DNA of 64,000 nt. Origin: Metarhizium brunneum. Lineage: Eukaryota > Ascomycota > Sordariomycetes > Hypocreales > Clavicipitaceae. How positions within the stretch are numbered: position 1 is the stretch's first letter; each line of letters starts with the position of its first letter. Of this stretch, positions 10,861 to 23,166 are shown piece after piece. The stretch covers positions 3,844,001 to 3,908,000 of the forward strand of contig NC_089424.1 in assembly GCF_013426205.1 (NCBI RefSeq), given 5' to 3'. The translations under genes were made by a program, and so were the position numbers. The notes below the pieces were generated by a model. It saw only the letters and a program-made list of their open reading frames with translations. It was not told the origin of the DNA and did no database searches.

Positions 10861-11810
10861 CTAGTTGGAGGGTCGCAACGACAATGGGGTGGCATGAGCG
10901 TGGTGTGGAGACAATGACTGAAAAGCCGAAGAAGATGAGGATTTACTGGCCCACAACCCGGACACGGGAGCGAGGGACTCTGGCGTGAGGCCTGTGGAGC
11001 TCTTCGTGGTGGTGGATGGGCAAATGGAGTCAAACTTGCTCAGTGAACCAAGAAGAGGTGAATCATGGCAGCAGAAACGCCCGTGGATATTCTCCTGGGC
11101 AATGCCTGGCATCCTTGCGACTATCTGGAACCACTGGAAATAAAGTTCATGGTACTGGTACTGGGTTCTGATACTCTGCAGCCGCGAAACAAACTCGGTG
11201 GCGGCTTTGATCCCCTGTCGGTGTCGTGATGTTGCCGGCACTTGTCTGGTCGCCGACCATGAGGCTGCTGGTGGTCAAACGAGCCCGCACGGGACGGGCT
11301 GGGATCAGGTCGAGGCTGCTCAGGCGAGCCCGCCGCGTCGGCCACTTCCGCCTCTCAATTTTTAAGGCAACTTCACCTGAGCCACGGACTATTTTGCTCT
11401 TTGAACAGACGTGCGGCGTGAGGGAAGTTATCGATCCAGCCATTCCAGTAATTCGTGGTCATCAGCCAATACTTTTCCATCACCCACCACGCTTTCTGGT
11501 AACATGGATGCGGCTCCCCATCACCCTGTCCAGAAACATAATGCCACAGCAAAAGTGTGTGAAGGTCAAGCAGCGGATATTACCGTTGCCTTTAGTGGTT
11601 GCTTTTGGCGGATGGGGTTCAGTGGATAAGGTATCGTACGTCTCGATAGGACCCATATGACTCCTCAGAGAAAAGCTTGCGAGCTCGAGGCTCTCGATTG
11701 CCGTATCGATCGTTGACGCAGGATTGGTCGGTCTCGGCCGAGTCGTGAGCAAGTAGTCTGTTGTTCGGTTCTTTGGTCAAGGTGGTAGAGAAGGTTGAGA
11801 TTCGGGCCAT
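10861..11810 (-). CDS. Unrecognised multi-exon gene, structure incomplete
   Basis: I do not recognise the product, but three stretches look coding. An ATG at 11810 opens a 63-codon frame (11810-11619). Another frame is open for 68 codons at 11579-11373 without needing an ATG, and it is strikingly aromatic (QKAWWVMEKYWLMTTNYW, then NGWIDNFPHAARLFKEQ), ending near PWLR at a GTGAAG donor candidate. A third open stretch ending at 10861 reads KAATEFVSRLQSIRTQYQYH and then FQWFQIVARMPG, preceded by a CGACAG acceptor near 11219. I could not settle the introns joining them; a GCTTGAC branch and TCTGGACAG acceptor lie inside the second stretch. There is no signal peptide or named domain. The outer coordinates are provisional. 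Confidence 0.35.
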
Positions 11811-13560
11811 GTTCCCGCGTCTAACGCACAGGCTGTTGAAACGTTGGGAGACGATTTAAGCACGCACTTCGCATGTATGTACTCCGTACGGAGTCAATAG
11901 TAGTGCCAGGGGTTTAAGCCACCACTTGGTACTCCGTACTTGCGTTCAGTGGCTTGCAATTCTGGTGGTAGGCAACGGTCAAACGGTGGCGGCACGGCGA
12001 CTCTAAGACAAGTAGGGATCGATGCACATACAGTGACAACGGCGACTGCTCTTGGCTGGATCGAGGCGGCAGATGGACTCTGCTTGCGTGGGGTTTTGCA
12101 TATTCTCACCACACTCATGCATCATCGGTCCGAGACTCCATCGAATTGGTTGGCATGAGCTTGTCGCATAGAGTTATCAGGTGCTGAGGTCAAGGTTGTC
12201 GTCCCAAGCACCGAGTGCGTTTGCTCACTGTCTTCGCTTGTGGGGGACGTGCGACTGCGAGGGAAGGAAGGTTCGACATTCAAATGTTTTTGGCTCCTGC
12301 CTTGAGCCCTTTGCTGTTTCTTCCCAGCACAACTCCCCATAAGCCACCCACCGATCCAACTTTTGGCTCATTTGTTCGAAACCACCATCATCGCCGCCCT
12401 TGGCGCAGCATGCTTGGAAACAGGGCAGCGTCAAAAGTTTGCACTACTAGACAACCTGGTACCTGTGGCACATGTGGCAGCAGGTAGGCAGCCCTATGCT
12501 TGTTTGGTGTTAGGCGTCCTGGGCCCAGATCGACAAGGTCTGTTCCGTGACGGCAAACCGGGGTGCCAAGCGCCACAAAGCACGGTCCTCCATCCAACTG
12601 TTCGATTCACCCATCGTCAGCCATCAAAAACCTGTTCACGCACTGCCTAGCAGGCGATATCAATCAACATGAGACTCATCGTCTGTTGTCCAAAGAGCAC
12701 GTGGCCATCCATAATATGTTCTGGAACGAAAGCCAGACGCGCCACTACAGCATGGATTTTCCACCACGTCCGGAAACTCAAAACTATCCGGGGTTAGCAA
12801 TGCATCCTTGTTTGAACTACGCACGGCCTGGAGTCATAATGACTGCGCTTACATTTCCGTGTTCTGGCAAAGGAGACAGAACTTCAACCCGGGAGCCTCG
12901 ACATCCGTGCGATCAACAACGGACAGTGTTGAAATGATCTACAACGACCGGCCCATACTCGGCAGTTTCTTGTCGTCTCTCGGTTTGGTAGGCGCCCCAG
13001 TTATCGAGACACATATCCACTAAGAAATGATGGTTAGGTGTTGACTTTGCCCGTTAGCATCGCTTTTTCGACCAACACCCATTTCCGGTGTGGCTATATC
13101 TGATGCCGCTGTGTTATGCACATGGACGGCAGAGGTCACAGTCTTCGATGGTCAGTCGTTGGCCGATATCAGCCAAACAATATCCACTGAAAAGGATGAC
13201 GATGAGGACTAAAATCCGCCAATATTGCTGTCCCCGAGCTGCCTCTGAGACAACTTTCGTCGCAAGCTCAGCCACAACATGGAATACTCAAGGAGGTAAT
13301 AGGCCTTGTCAAACAGATTATAGCCTACTAGTGGTTGCACATTCGAGCTGAATGACCATGCTGCTGCATGCATGGCGCAGCACTAGCGTGGTAGGACACA
13401 TGCAGAACTATTAAGGTAATCCGGGTTGACTCCAGCATGGTGCTTCGATTCCGACTTCCCCGGAAGGGGACCACGAGGGATGGTCAGACCAAGAGATACT
13501 GACTACGGAGTACTAGACCGTTTTGTCCGAGGTCCTATGATTCGGCCTCATTCTCGAACT
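11811..13560. other. Intergenic, no supported gene
   Basis: Only short frames on both strands. It has several TACTCCGTA/TACGGAGTA motifs (two near 11880-11940, where one forms a perfect palindrome around CCGTACGG, and one near 13502). I see no domain, tRNA or repeat unit. Confidence 0.5.
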
Positions 13561-13979
13561 GGTAGGCAACCTCCCCACAAGGCCTATATTTCGGACGAAC
13601 ATTCCTGACACATCAACTCCAGACAGCTTAGTAGCCCTATCAGCATGGGGTAGCATTGTCATGTCGGCATTCGCATCTCGCATCTTGTAAGCCCCCAACC
13701 AGTGATACCCGAATCTCTAGTTCCATGAGATATTTGGGGCTAGTCTCGAATGTAAGTTCCGATACGTCTTCTTCTAGGGACGCGTTTCTGTTATTGCGCT
13801 GTCAGAACATTCACCATTCTATCTTACACTTTCATTGGCAGCAACTAAGATTTAGTCACGATGCGTCGCATCTGTTCTATGATAGCTTAGAGTGCGCGAA
13901 ACCTGGGCAGTCCCTACTATAAACACCCGCATCGTGATGCGTCAGAAGGGAGCGGATTAACGATTCATCACCGCGCGCC

Positions 13980-14740
13980 GGCCTCGGTTTTTACATCTAA
14001 AATAGAGTTTCACCCCAAAAACTTGAAATAACCGAATAAGCAGGATACTTGCATCGTGCTTCTACTATCATTTCTCTTAAGAGGGACACAACGCTCTACT
14101 CAATATCCGATAATAAGGTCTCTGCTCGTCGGCAATCCCTGATTTTCTTTCCCGTCGCTCATTATCACCCATCTTCCAACAATAAAAAGCCCTATTATAA
14201 CTAAGTCACCGTCCACGAAACCAGCTACTCGCAAAACCTCGGTTTTACTAAGCTCCGGAAGCACTTGCTGACATCGGCCAAAGCAATCAAGTCCGTCGCA
14301 CGGCAAATTTTCAATGCTAGCACCGAGTTGTTGGAAACATCACGTCAATTTTCACGGCGGAAAGAGAAGCTCAATTTGACGATATACTGCAGCCGATATT
14401 CACGAGGAAGCTTTTCTTGCTAAACAAAAGGCTCGGCTGAATCAAATTAATCGTGAAAAACAACAAAGTAATTCAAGCTACGCGTCACGTGGAAAAGAAG
14501 ACGGACAAAGCTGCCAAAATAAAGAGAGGGAAAAGGTACGCAACCTCGCTTTCTTTATCTTGGCACCTTTTTTCAGCCTTCTTCTCTAGGTCACCCTTAG
14601 CTTTATCTACTTCGTTGGTGTTTTCACGATTTTTTTGGATTTCATAATCTCGGAAAATCTGCACAACATAGCCATAAAATTCCTATCTTTGGATAGTCTA
14701 AACGACCTATTCTATCTACTTTTACTGTACGCCATCTTCT
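13980..14740 (+). mobile_element. Possible degraded transposon remnant
   Basis: This stretch is more A/T-rich than its surroundings. Reading the plus strand gives protein-like Lys/Gln/Arg-rich helical segments that jump between frames. One (about 14247-14420) reads LRKHLLTSAKAIKSVARQIF. The next frame (about 14390-14530) reads EEAFLAKQKARLNQINREKQ. A third (14453-14647) reads VEKKTDKAAKIKRGKR. Successive frameshifts within one apparently continuous helical protein suggest a decayed coding sequence. The composition resembles the basic coiled C-terminal tails of fungal pogo/Fot1-type transposases, but no DDE catalytic block or terminal repeats were found. The assignment is therefore weak. Confidence 0.28.
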
Positions 14741-15046
14741 ACTTTGCATATTTTTGACAGCCTTGGCAATACGAGGCCTCTGGCCAAGGTACGACTTGGG
14801 TCTAGGAACCAGACCTAGCTCACCTTTCCTACAAAGCCCTGTGGGCAACCCCTCAATGTAACATACTTTCTTTTTCACACGCAACGACATACACTTACCG
14901 TAAAGCATCTTCTTCGCCAGCTCTGCTTGACTCGGTGAGCCAAGTAGGGCACTCATCACAAAGGACAGGTTGGCTGGCATTTGCACAACCCCACTGCAGA
15001 TGAAACAAGCAGTAAACATGTTGAACCTTCCCGGTTCTTCCTCATG

Positions 15047-18000
15047 TCAGAAAGCTTCCTTTTCCCCGTTGGCGCCGGTATGACGACCCCTCGCCTCAGT
15101 GTTCGCTTCGCTGTCAAAATTGGACTCGTCTTCATCTTCGCTACTCAAGTTACCACCAGTGAAGTAGTGACCAAAGGTGCGAGTCTCCAGATCAGCCTTT
15201 ATGTCCGAGGCCTTTCTCGCTTGACGGCGGTAGTATACTCTCTTGGCCCACTTCCATGCCTCGATTCCCAAGAAAAAGAGGAAAGCCTCAACAAAGACAA
15301 TGCCCCATTCCCAGCTAATACCCGCGTGCTTGAAGACGACTGTGTTCAGGCCAGGAATATAGATGATGGGGAACATGGTGACAAAGCCTGCGACGATAGC
15401 CCAGAACAGGAACTGGTTGCGCCAGGCGTCAATGATCCATTGGGTGAAGTATCGCTTGCTCTTCGGTTGCATGCGAAAGAAGGATCGGCGCATGTTGACC
15501 ATTTCCCAGGCCAGGAAGAGGGCAAACCAGGTCAGGCAGGCAAAGGTCGTGGAGCGAGCGCGGAAGACAACCCTGCAATCTTCGGAGAATTGGTTGTTGC
15601 AGTTGTCTCCGAGGTCAGCAGCGCCGTTGCCAAAACCGTAAAGAACAAGGACGAAGGAGGCGAGGCAGAGGGCAGACATCCAGAGACCGTAGACAACCAT
15701 ATCGACCAAAAGTTCGGGTGTAAAGACACCTTGCTTCAACTTGGGGAGTGTTAGCCATCGTGTTTCCAAAAGGAGACGCGCTTGCCAATACGGTTTGTGC
15801 GGTGACTTACGTTTTGTGGCGGTCGTTGCATGATATCAGGGGCGGCAACCTCGAATCCGAGACCCATGTCAGGCATGCCAGAGGTGATCATGATGATCCA
15901 GAGGATCTCCACGGGGGCCAGAGGGAACACAGAAATACCACGCCTGTCCTTGAAGGCGAGACCGACCAAAAGAGTGCATGCTTGGGCAATATTTTCCGCC
16001 AAGACATGAAGAATAAACTTTTGAATATTATCAAACATGCGTCGGCCTTCTTCAACAGCGTTAAGGATAGAGGCAAAGTTGTCATCCGTCAACACAATAT
16101 CGGATGCCTCCTTGGCAACGTCAGAGCCGGCTTGGCCCATTGCGATACCGACATCAGCACGCTTTAAGCTAGGCGAATCATTGACACCATCGCCGGTCAT
16201 GGCAACAAAGCGCTTTCGACGATGAAGAGCCTCAATCATGCGAACTTTGGTCTGAGGGGCACATCGTGCCACGACGAGAGGGAGAAGGGGGAGCTCGTCA
16301 ATTTCCTGGTCAGTTAGTCTGTCGAAATCAGAAGCGGCCATGACCATAGTCTTGGCAACATCTGTAGCAATCTCGTTCATCTTGGATGGTAGAATCCCGA
16401 CTTCGAGGGCAATGGCACGGGCAGTCTCGGGGTGGTCACCAGTCAACATGTGCACGCTGATACCGGCTTCATGGCATTTTTGCACAGAAGAGGCTGACTC
16501 TGGGCGTGGAGGGTCATATAGACCGATGAGACCACGGAAGATTAGATCTTGCTCAAAATCGCCACGCTCCAACTCAGCCTCGTTGTCCTTGACGTGACGA
16601 ATGTCAGTTCGGCTAGCCAGAGCCAAGACACGAAGGCCGAGGCGGGCCATGGCCTCCATGTTCCTGAGCACATCTTCCTTAATATCCTCGGTGAGATCTT
16701 GTATCTCGTCACCTACCGCGTATCGCGGGCAGGAATTCACAAGGCGTTCAACGGCACCCTTTGTGAAAAGCCACTGCTTATTGGTTTCCTTGTTCTCGAA
16801 AATGACAGACATCTTCTTCACATCAGAGTCGAATGGGAACTCGGCAACTTGTTGCCACTGGGCTTTTTCGCCTGTGGAAAGGCGAAGGCGATTCCAGTCA
16901 AATCGTGAGGCAAACACTTGCATCGCAATCTCTGTAGGGTCACCGCGGCCATGCCACTCGCCATTCACCTGGTTTACAGTGGCGAGATTGGCAAGCGAGG
17001 CAACGTTGAGATACTCCCTGAGCGTGGCATCTTTAGTAACAGCTTCAGTACCATCAATAGGCTCACCATCAGCGTCATTGCCGCGAAAGTTGATGTCCTT
17101 GGGCTGGGCAAGTTTGAGGCCGAGCTGTCCGACTGTCGGGTTAAACGGTTCGCTGGTGGTGCCGACGGAGTATGTCCCACGACCGGGAATCCACGCCTTC
17201 TTGACAATCATGGTACCCTGGGTAAGGGTCCCAGTCTTGTCGGAACAGATATCTACGGGCAAGTTAAGCGATTGACGGAATATATCGGGGTGTGACGCTT
17301 ACTAGAAACCGCACCAAGAGCCTCAAGGCTCTTCAAGTTGCGCACAATGACGTGACGCTGGACCATTCGTTTCGTACCAGCAGCCATGGTGATGGTAAGA
17401 ACAACGACCAGTGACGCGGGGATCATGGACAAGCCAGTTGCGACAGCATAGATGATGACCTCTTGCTTGGCGTCAAATCTGTTGGCACCGAGAACAATGA
17501 TAGCGCAGATGATTGCAGTGCCGAGGAGGAGTAAGGCAAGCTTAGAGAGCTTCTTCTGAAGGGGAGTACCAACATTCACGCCGAGGAAGCGACCCACAGC
17601 ATCAGAGAATGTGAGAGACCATGCCTGCAGCCAGCGACCGAAGCTGGTAGTGCCGTCCTCCCGACGCTTAGGCTCTCGTCGACGGGAACTCTTGCCACGA
17701 AGAGCAGCAGCAATCTGACCGATTTCGGTGTAAAGGCCGGTGGCAAATACAACACCGCGCGCTCGTCCCTTGGTTACGGTTGATGAACTGTAGGCAACGT
17801 TGAGGCGATCGCCTGGTCCGGTATCATCAGCGTAGGTTGGGACGGGTTCCTTGCGAACGGGGAGTGATTCTCCAGTGAGCAAAGCCTCGTTGGTCTCAAA
17901 GTTGACTGCCTCAATGAGACGGATGTCGGCAGGAATAGTGTCGCCCGTCTTCAGTTCAACCATGTCGCCGGGAACGATTTCGGCTGTAACAACAGTCTCA

Positions 18001-18437
18001 TTGTCGCCATTTCGAATGGCTTGAGCAGTTGGCGAGCTAAGTGACCGAAGAGAGTCCATGGTCTTGGCGGCCTTGAATTCTTGGAAGAAACCCACGACGA
18101 TGTTGAGAATGATGACGGCAGAAATGACGCCACCTTCAATCCAGGACTGAATTCCAAACGAGGCAGCCATAGCCAGGATAAGTACAAGCGTCAGTGCATT
18201 GGCGATTTGCCCGATAAAGATCTTTAGAGGCTGGACGCCGTCCTGCTCGCCGAATTCGTTGCGACCATGTTCCTCGAGGCGTCTCTTGGCTTCATCGGTG
18301 CTAAGACCAGCCTCAACGTTGGCTTGGAGCTGATGAACAACCTCTTCGATTGTCAAGGCATGGGCAGGGGCGGTCATGGGCTTGTTTGCTTGCCCAGACA
18401 CATGGGCCTGCACATCATCTTTTTCCTTAGCCGCCAT
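15047..18437 (-). CDS. ENA: ENA-type sodium P-type ATPase (P2D)
   Basis: A plasma-membrane ATP-driven Na+ (Li+/K+) efflux pump for salt and alkaline-pH tolerance. Exons are 18437-17303, 17252-15811 and 15739-15047. The introns are 50 nt (GTAAGC...CGTAG) and 71 nt (GTAAGT...CCCAAG), giving 1089 aa, the usual ENA length. Visible landmarks in order: N-terminal cation-ATPase domain (HALTIEEVVHQLQANVEAGLS), actuator motif LLTGES, phosphorylation motif ICSDKTGTLTQG with Asp383 as the phosphoacceptor (the codon after exon 1 spans the splice), KGAVERLV in the nucleotide-binding domain, MLTGDHPETA, and the hinge MTGDGVNDSP. Ten hydrophobic membrane segments are expected for the family, and I see them grouped as in other members. 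The start is the ATG at 18437 (MAAKEKDD); upstream in-frame codons look non-coding. Confidence 0.96.
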
Positions 18438-21400
18438 GATGCGAACAAAGTAACGGATTCTCAGATCTTTTCGTGCTTGACAGTGTGGTTTTGTTGTTCT
18501 TTGCAAATAGAGAACCAGGTAGTTGCTTCAAGTCGGCACCACGCAATACAGTCCAATCAACTGCTTTGCAGGGCTGCTACTGCAATACCAAGAATCGCAC
18601 AAGTAACAAGAGGGATGAATAAGGGAGAGCCAACAGAGCCAAGATCAGGCGGGACGCAAGTCCTTTTAGGTTGAAGATTCCATGGTGGGTGACCTGGCGA
18701 ACAGATTGACGAATTGACGATGAGAGAAGTGCTCAATGCCAAATGTCAGCCTTTGACCACCCAGAAACAGACCCGGTCGGAGACTCCATCCCTGGTGGGA
18801 AGGGAATAGCGTCAATTCGTCAGTCTTGGCAAACTCGGGCATGGTCAAGGTTTTGGTGACGGATGGTATGGAGTAATACAGTGTGACACAGTCCACCCGA
18901 CCCTCCAGCATAAAACTCTAGTTGACACAGAATAGACTTGAGCTGGAGGCAATTTGGGCTATTATTAGCATTAGGATCGCCGCCACTCTGCACAGTTTGC
19001 AAGATGTTTCGACGTTGCGATACTGGTGTTCTCGGAGCAAGTGTTGTGGTTTGTGGTTATGTTTGAGATGTGTATCGTAAGTCGCACAATCGTGCAGGAA
19101 CACCGCATTGTCTTACGAAGGTTCCGCCGAACACTAGCAATGGCGGGGTTATATTGCTGGGACCAGGGCAGAGTGCCGAGCTGTTAGATCCAATGGTAAT
19201 TGGCTGGGCGTATGCAATACGTCTAGTTTCTTCCGAATGAAAGAATCGGCACTTGCTTACCGTCTTTGAACCCGTGATAGCATTTCATTCAGGCTGAATG
19301 TCGCATCTATTTTAGGTTTTCCGTAGCTGAATTTGGAATTTCAAACGTTGTGAGCGCCTGTTTTTCATTATTCCTTTCTAGTTCCTGTCAAGTCAGCAGA
19401 GACGAGTAAGATAAGATGATGATGGACTTGGGTCCTCAGCAAATCCGGGGTCAGGGCTGAGTTTGTTTTCGTTTATACCGGATGCCCAACAGTCACGAGC
19501 GGTAAAATCCCAATGCAGAAAAACCTCACAGTCCCAATGCAGTTTATGCCATGATGCTTGATAATTGCTCGCAACTCGCCATGACGACTCCCAACGCATC
19601 TGCAACTACCGCGCCCTCCAGCTGCATGTTGCTAATGTAAGCGAGAGCACTGGCATCCTGGACACTGTGTCATGGTTTACGAACTGGGTCCAGTTGGTCT
19701 TGGCGGACCACTGATAACGAATAAGCATATCCAGACGCTAGGAGATTTTCGCCAAGCCGTTTGGCGCCAAGCGATAAGTGCGTTATGGGCTGCGCCTCAA
19801 ATTCCTGACGGATGGGACCTGGAGTCGAGATTTCTGGATCCTATGGGTCACTATCCTTCGGGCTCTAGATGTCTAGTGGCCATGCGGGTGGATTATGGTG
19901 GCGATGGCTTGCGGGTGTGTGTGCGTGTGTGTGTGTGTGTGTCTGCGGGTGGCTTTGCTCGTCCTCGGCTTTTCGGCGTTGGGCTCTTGGGCTGTTGGTC
20001 GTGAGAGCAAGCGAGAAACTTGGTTTAACCGACTCTTGGTGTTTTAAAACCTTCTTCGAAGCCCCAGAAAGCACCTAGAAAGCACTTGTAACAGAAACCA
20101 CAGGTTGACTCTGAGCTAGCCCCTTGGTACAACAGCCGGTTGTGTCTCCTCCCTGTGCAGTACAGTTGCTAGTATTCGTTGTCGAAGCGACGGCGTGACA
20201 GATTGTATGCGGAGATATTCATGACCACAAGTTGTGCTCGGGCCGTTGGCTGTGACATGACTGCTTGGGGCTCAACTTGATTGTATGTAGTACTACTACG
20301 TAGTACGACTGCCAACTATCGCATGGATATGGTTGTTCGTCATCTGGGGAAACGGCTCTTCAGTTCCCCCATCCCGCGAGTCAGGAAGATGCGCTATCAT
20401 GCACCTCGCAAACCTCACCAGCTTTCTTGACAAAGTCTATCTTGCATTATTTGTTAGTCAACACACCGACTCTTTTCAGCCAACTCTCTGTCTGAAGCGC
20501 CGGACCTGTTGGCAGTCATCGGCACTCACAGCGTGTAATGTGGTTAGTAATCAAGTAGCCCTTGCCATCCAGTCCTCTCAAATGAGAGAATCACCCATTC
20601 TTGCATAAGGCTTGGCCGAACCGGAGGGAGAGCACGGATACGGCATGTCGGTAAATGGTCTTCAACCGCTGGGTATAGCGCAACTGCTGGTTGTGATGTC
20701 GTTGGTAGCCAAGTCCCTAACATACCCACGGTTGGGCAGATTTTCGTGAGGACACCGAACCACACGACGTCGCGGGAGCGAAAGAGCCTGTGCTCATCGT
20801 TCTCACAGCCTAAACACGTGTCTTGCTTAGTCGAGGCGGAAGCGTCATGTAGTCGTCAAAGATGTCCGGTGCTCCGTACCTAGGTAATGTGTGTATAGTC
20901 GGCATTGGGGACACGACAGTTGCGGGTAGCGTCACACAACACGATTTGTTGATGTGCCATGGGTAGCATTGATGGCACCGGGGTCTGGTCGTAACCGTAA
21001 CACAAAAAAATAACGCGGCCAATAATGCATACGGTCAATTCATCAGTTTTAAGGTGTGCACGCGATCGGGAAAGTTCAGACATGGCAAAGCCAGGTGTCA
21101 ATGTCCTTTGCGGACAAGAAGGGAAGGAGCAGCCCGGCCTGCCTGCTCAAGTGGTTGGCTGCTGGTCTCTGTCGGCACTTGTCGCACGTGCAAAGTCCTT
21201 GTTCGGAAAGAGTCAATGCGTGAAATAATACTATTTGGATTCCATGCATCTCTTCACTTGCGTCACGCCAGAGCGCAAGAGTCTGCATGTCGGACGGCTG
21301 GCAGCTCCTGCTGCCTCTTAAAGTGCACTTCTTCCTGATGGCTTAAAAACTTGAGAATTTCACACAGTTACCGTGAAACGACATGTGTTGGCATTTTCTT

Positions 21401-21498
21401 CCTCATTTCCCGATTGTTCGCTATCGGTTTGCAACGCCAATAGCACTTTCGTACAACACCTAAATCATTATTAATAACCATATATTTTACAATCGAAA
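18438..21498. other. Long intergenic region upstream of ENA
   Basis: About 3 kb with no supported gene. It contains a (GT)n microsatellite at about 19914-19942 and one CTCCGTAC motif near 20873. Part of it is likely the ENA promoter; no specific operator was identified. Confidence 0.5.
19914..19942 (+). repeat. GT dinucleotide microsatellite
   Basis: About 14 GT units interrupted by one GC and ending before a CTGCGGG. It is a simple repeat in non-coding sequence. Confidence 0.9.
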
Positions 21499-21725
21499 AT
21501 GTCTCAAGTCCTCCGAATCTTCGCTTTCATTCGAAGAGACCTTGATGTGGCGTTGCAGGTGATTGTTGCCTTTCTTGTCGCAGTCCTAGTGGCAGTGTTG
21601 TTGTGAGTCTACCCAGCTGTACTGTTACGACGGAATTTCAACGATTACGTGGAAGCCCCCAGACAAACAAGGCTAATCAAGCTCTGAATAGGTTGTTTTG
21701 TGTCAACATACTGTATCGCCTATAG
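21499..21725 (+). CDS. Candidate 45-residue membrane micropeptide
   Basis: An ATG at 21499 opens MSQVLRIFAFIRRDLDVALQ followed by a Val/Leu/Ala run. Exon 1 is 21499-21602; a GTGAGT donor follows at 21603. A GGCTAATC branch and GAATAG acceptor end at 21691, and exon 2 (21692-21725) adds LFCVNILYRL and a stop. The spliced product is 45 aa with one clear hydrophobic membrane segment (about residues 20-40) and a basic N-terminal side. It could instead be the first exon of the RING-H2 gene immediately downstream. Unspliced, the frame stops after 35 codons and still encodes the hydrophobic run. I do not recognise it, and the length makes a chance occurrence quite possible. Confidence 0.25.
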
Positions 21726-22049
21726 GAGCAGCGTCGCCGCCGGCAGGAATGGCTGCACTCGCCAACAAGAGCCACGGATCTCCTGATGGCTCGCCGTAAT
21801 CTTCGGCTATCGGTGCGTCGTATCGCCATTGACACGTCGGCCGGTCGGTGTAGTGTTTACGCACGGAGCTTTGGTCAAGTGACGGGTAGAACCTGGTGAG
21901 CTCGCGGCCCTGTACAGTGTACACCTGTCCGGTAGAGACCCATAGACTAACTGCGTCTGTCCCCGGGATCAAGCAAACTATGTCATAAGCCTCTTGTTCG
22001 TCGAACTCAACATGGCGGTGGATGCTCACAGAGTTGGTGGCTTAGAAAT

Positions 22050-22271
22050 ATGCCACAGATACAACGTGCTAGCATATGTCGGCGTCGCAATACGTATCCT
22101 TACAGACAAAGCGACGAAGAACAATCAGCCACGGCTCTCCTTGGTGCGATGAACTCTGAGGGCGAAGTCTCGGAACTGAACGAGTGCGGACACTTGTTCC
22201 ACTCCGAATGTTTAGCAATTTGGTGGCTGGGGCATCAAATGCATTGTCCGGTTTGTGGAAATCAGTACTAG
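22050..22271 (+). CDS. RING-H2 zinc-finger fragment (C-terminal exon)
   Basis: A 73-codon frame ends in the C-terminal half of a RING-H2 domain: ECGHLFHSECLAIWW then HQMHCPVCGNQY. This supplies a C-x-H-x2-H-x2-C...C-P-x-C ligand set, the form used by E3 ubiquitin ligases. The first zinc-ligand pair (C-x2-C) is missing from this frame. The real gene therefore probably has an upstream exon joined nearer the ring; a TCCTTACAG acceptor lies at about 22103. If no upstream exon exists, this is a broken gene. The ATG at 22050 is taken only as the outer limit. Confidence 0.4.
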   Translation: MPQIQRASICRRRNTYPYRQSDEEQSATALLGAMNSEGEVSELNECGHLFHSECLAIWWLGHQMHCPVCGNQY

Positions 22272-23166
22272 GAACCAGAAACTCCTCCACAGCAAGTCAT
22301 GGAGCGCGCTGCTAGCCGCGGATGCCATCAACCCGGCCAAGAGCCTATAACGGACCTATCGCTTGATCTGCTAGATCAGGCCTGAAACTTCTTGGACGGC
22401 GGAATGGACTAGACGGAAGAGACGTTACGTTATTAGTGACGCATTGTGAGGGAGTATGGATTTGTTGCGTTGTTTCGCGCAGCAGTAGAGTACTACAAAT
22501 ATACCAGCGTTTGTTTCGACAAGAAGTCATAATCGAGGTGGCCGCGGCCGTAGCTACAGCATGTTCCCATTTTGGGGAGAGTTGGGCGCCGTTCTGGGCT
22601 TCCATTCGCCAGCGTTGCCAAACGTCCAAACGTCCAAACGCCCAAACACGTCGATTTCGGAGCTGTCACGCTGGGAAGCGACCCGGCCCCGCAAGTGGGT
22701 CTATGACGGCTCGCGTCTCGCACCATCGATCGCCGCCGCATGACTTCATCAAACCGTCCCCGTCGTCATCGAGAAATCTTGCCAGCGATCGAGTACTCAT
22801 CTTGGGCCACACAACATCGTCTTCATGTTCAGTAATAAAGCCTGACTAGGGCCTTCCATCACTGTGGCATTTTCCGGGGAACAGTCCGTGTTGGGAAGCA
22901 CATGACGCGCCTTGCTGCCCTCCAAGCCCGCCAACTGCCTCCAGATCCATCGGAGCTCCCTCTCCGGCCATGGAACGGTGATATCATTGGCCATTCCTAT
23001 CTTCCTGTTGCTAGTCAAGGGATGTCTCGCCGTTAGCTCATGGACGTACATCTCCTTTGCACAATGGCAAAGGTTGGCCGTGCCATGGGCCTGGACCGTT
23101 TACATCAAGCCCATGCTAGATGAACATGCTCCTATTCTTACACAGTCAGATCAACATCACCCTTTC
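22272..23166. other. Intergenic, promoter region of the UVDE gene
   Basis: No supported gene. A short direct repeat of CGTCCAAA/CGCCCAAA (three copies) lies at about 22622-22647. An open frame in phase with the UVDE gene extends back to about 22912 but without a convincing ATG before 23167. Confidence 0.5.

Noticed and set aside
22912..23166. Further N-terminal extension of UVDE to 22912
   Set aside because: There is no ATG at that position and the sequence is a mixed hydrophobic stretch without family conservation; only the ATG at 23167 is considered.
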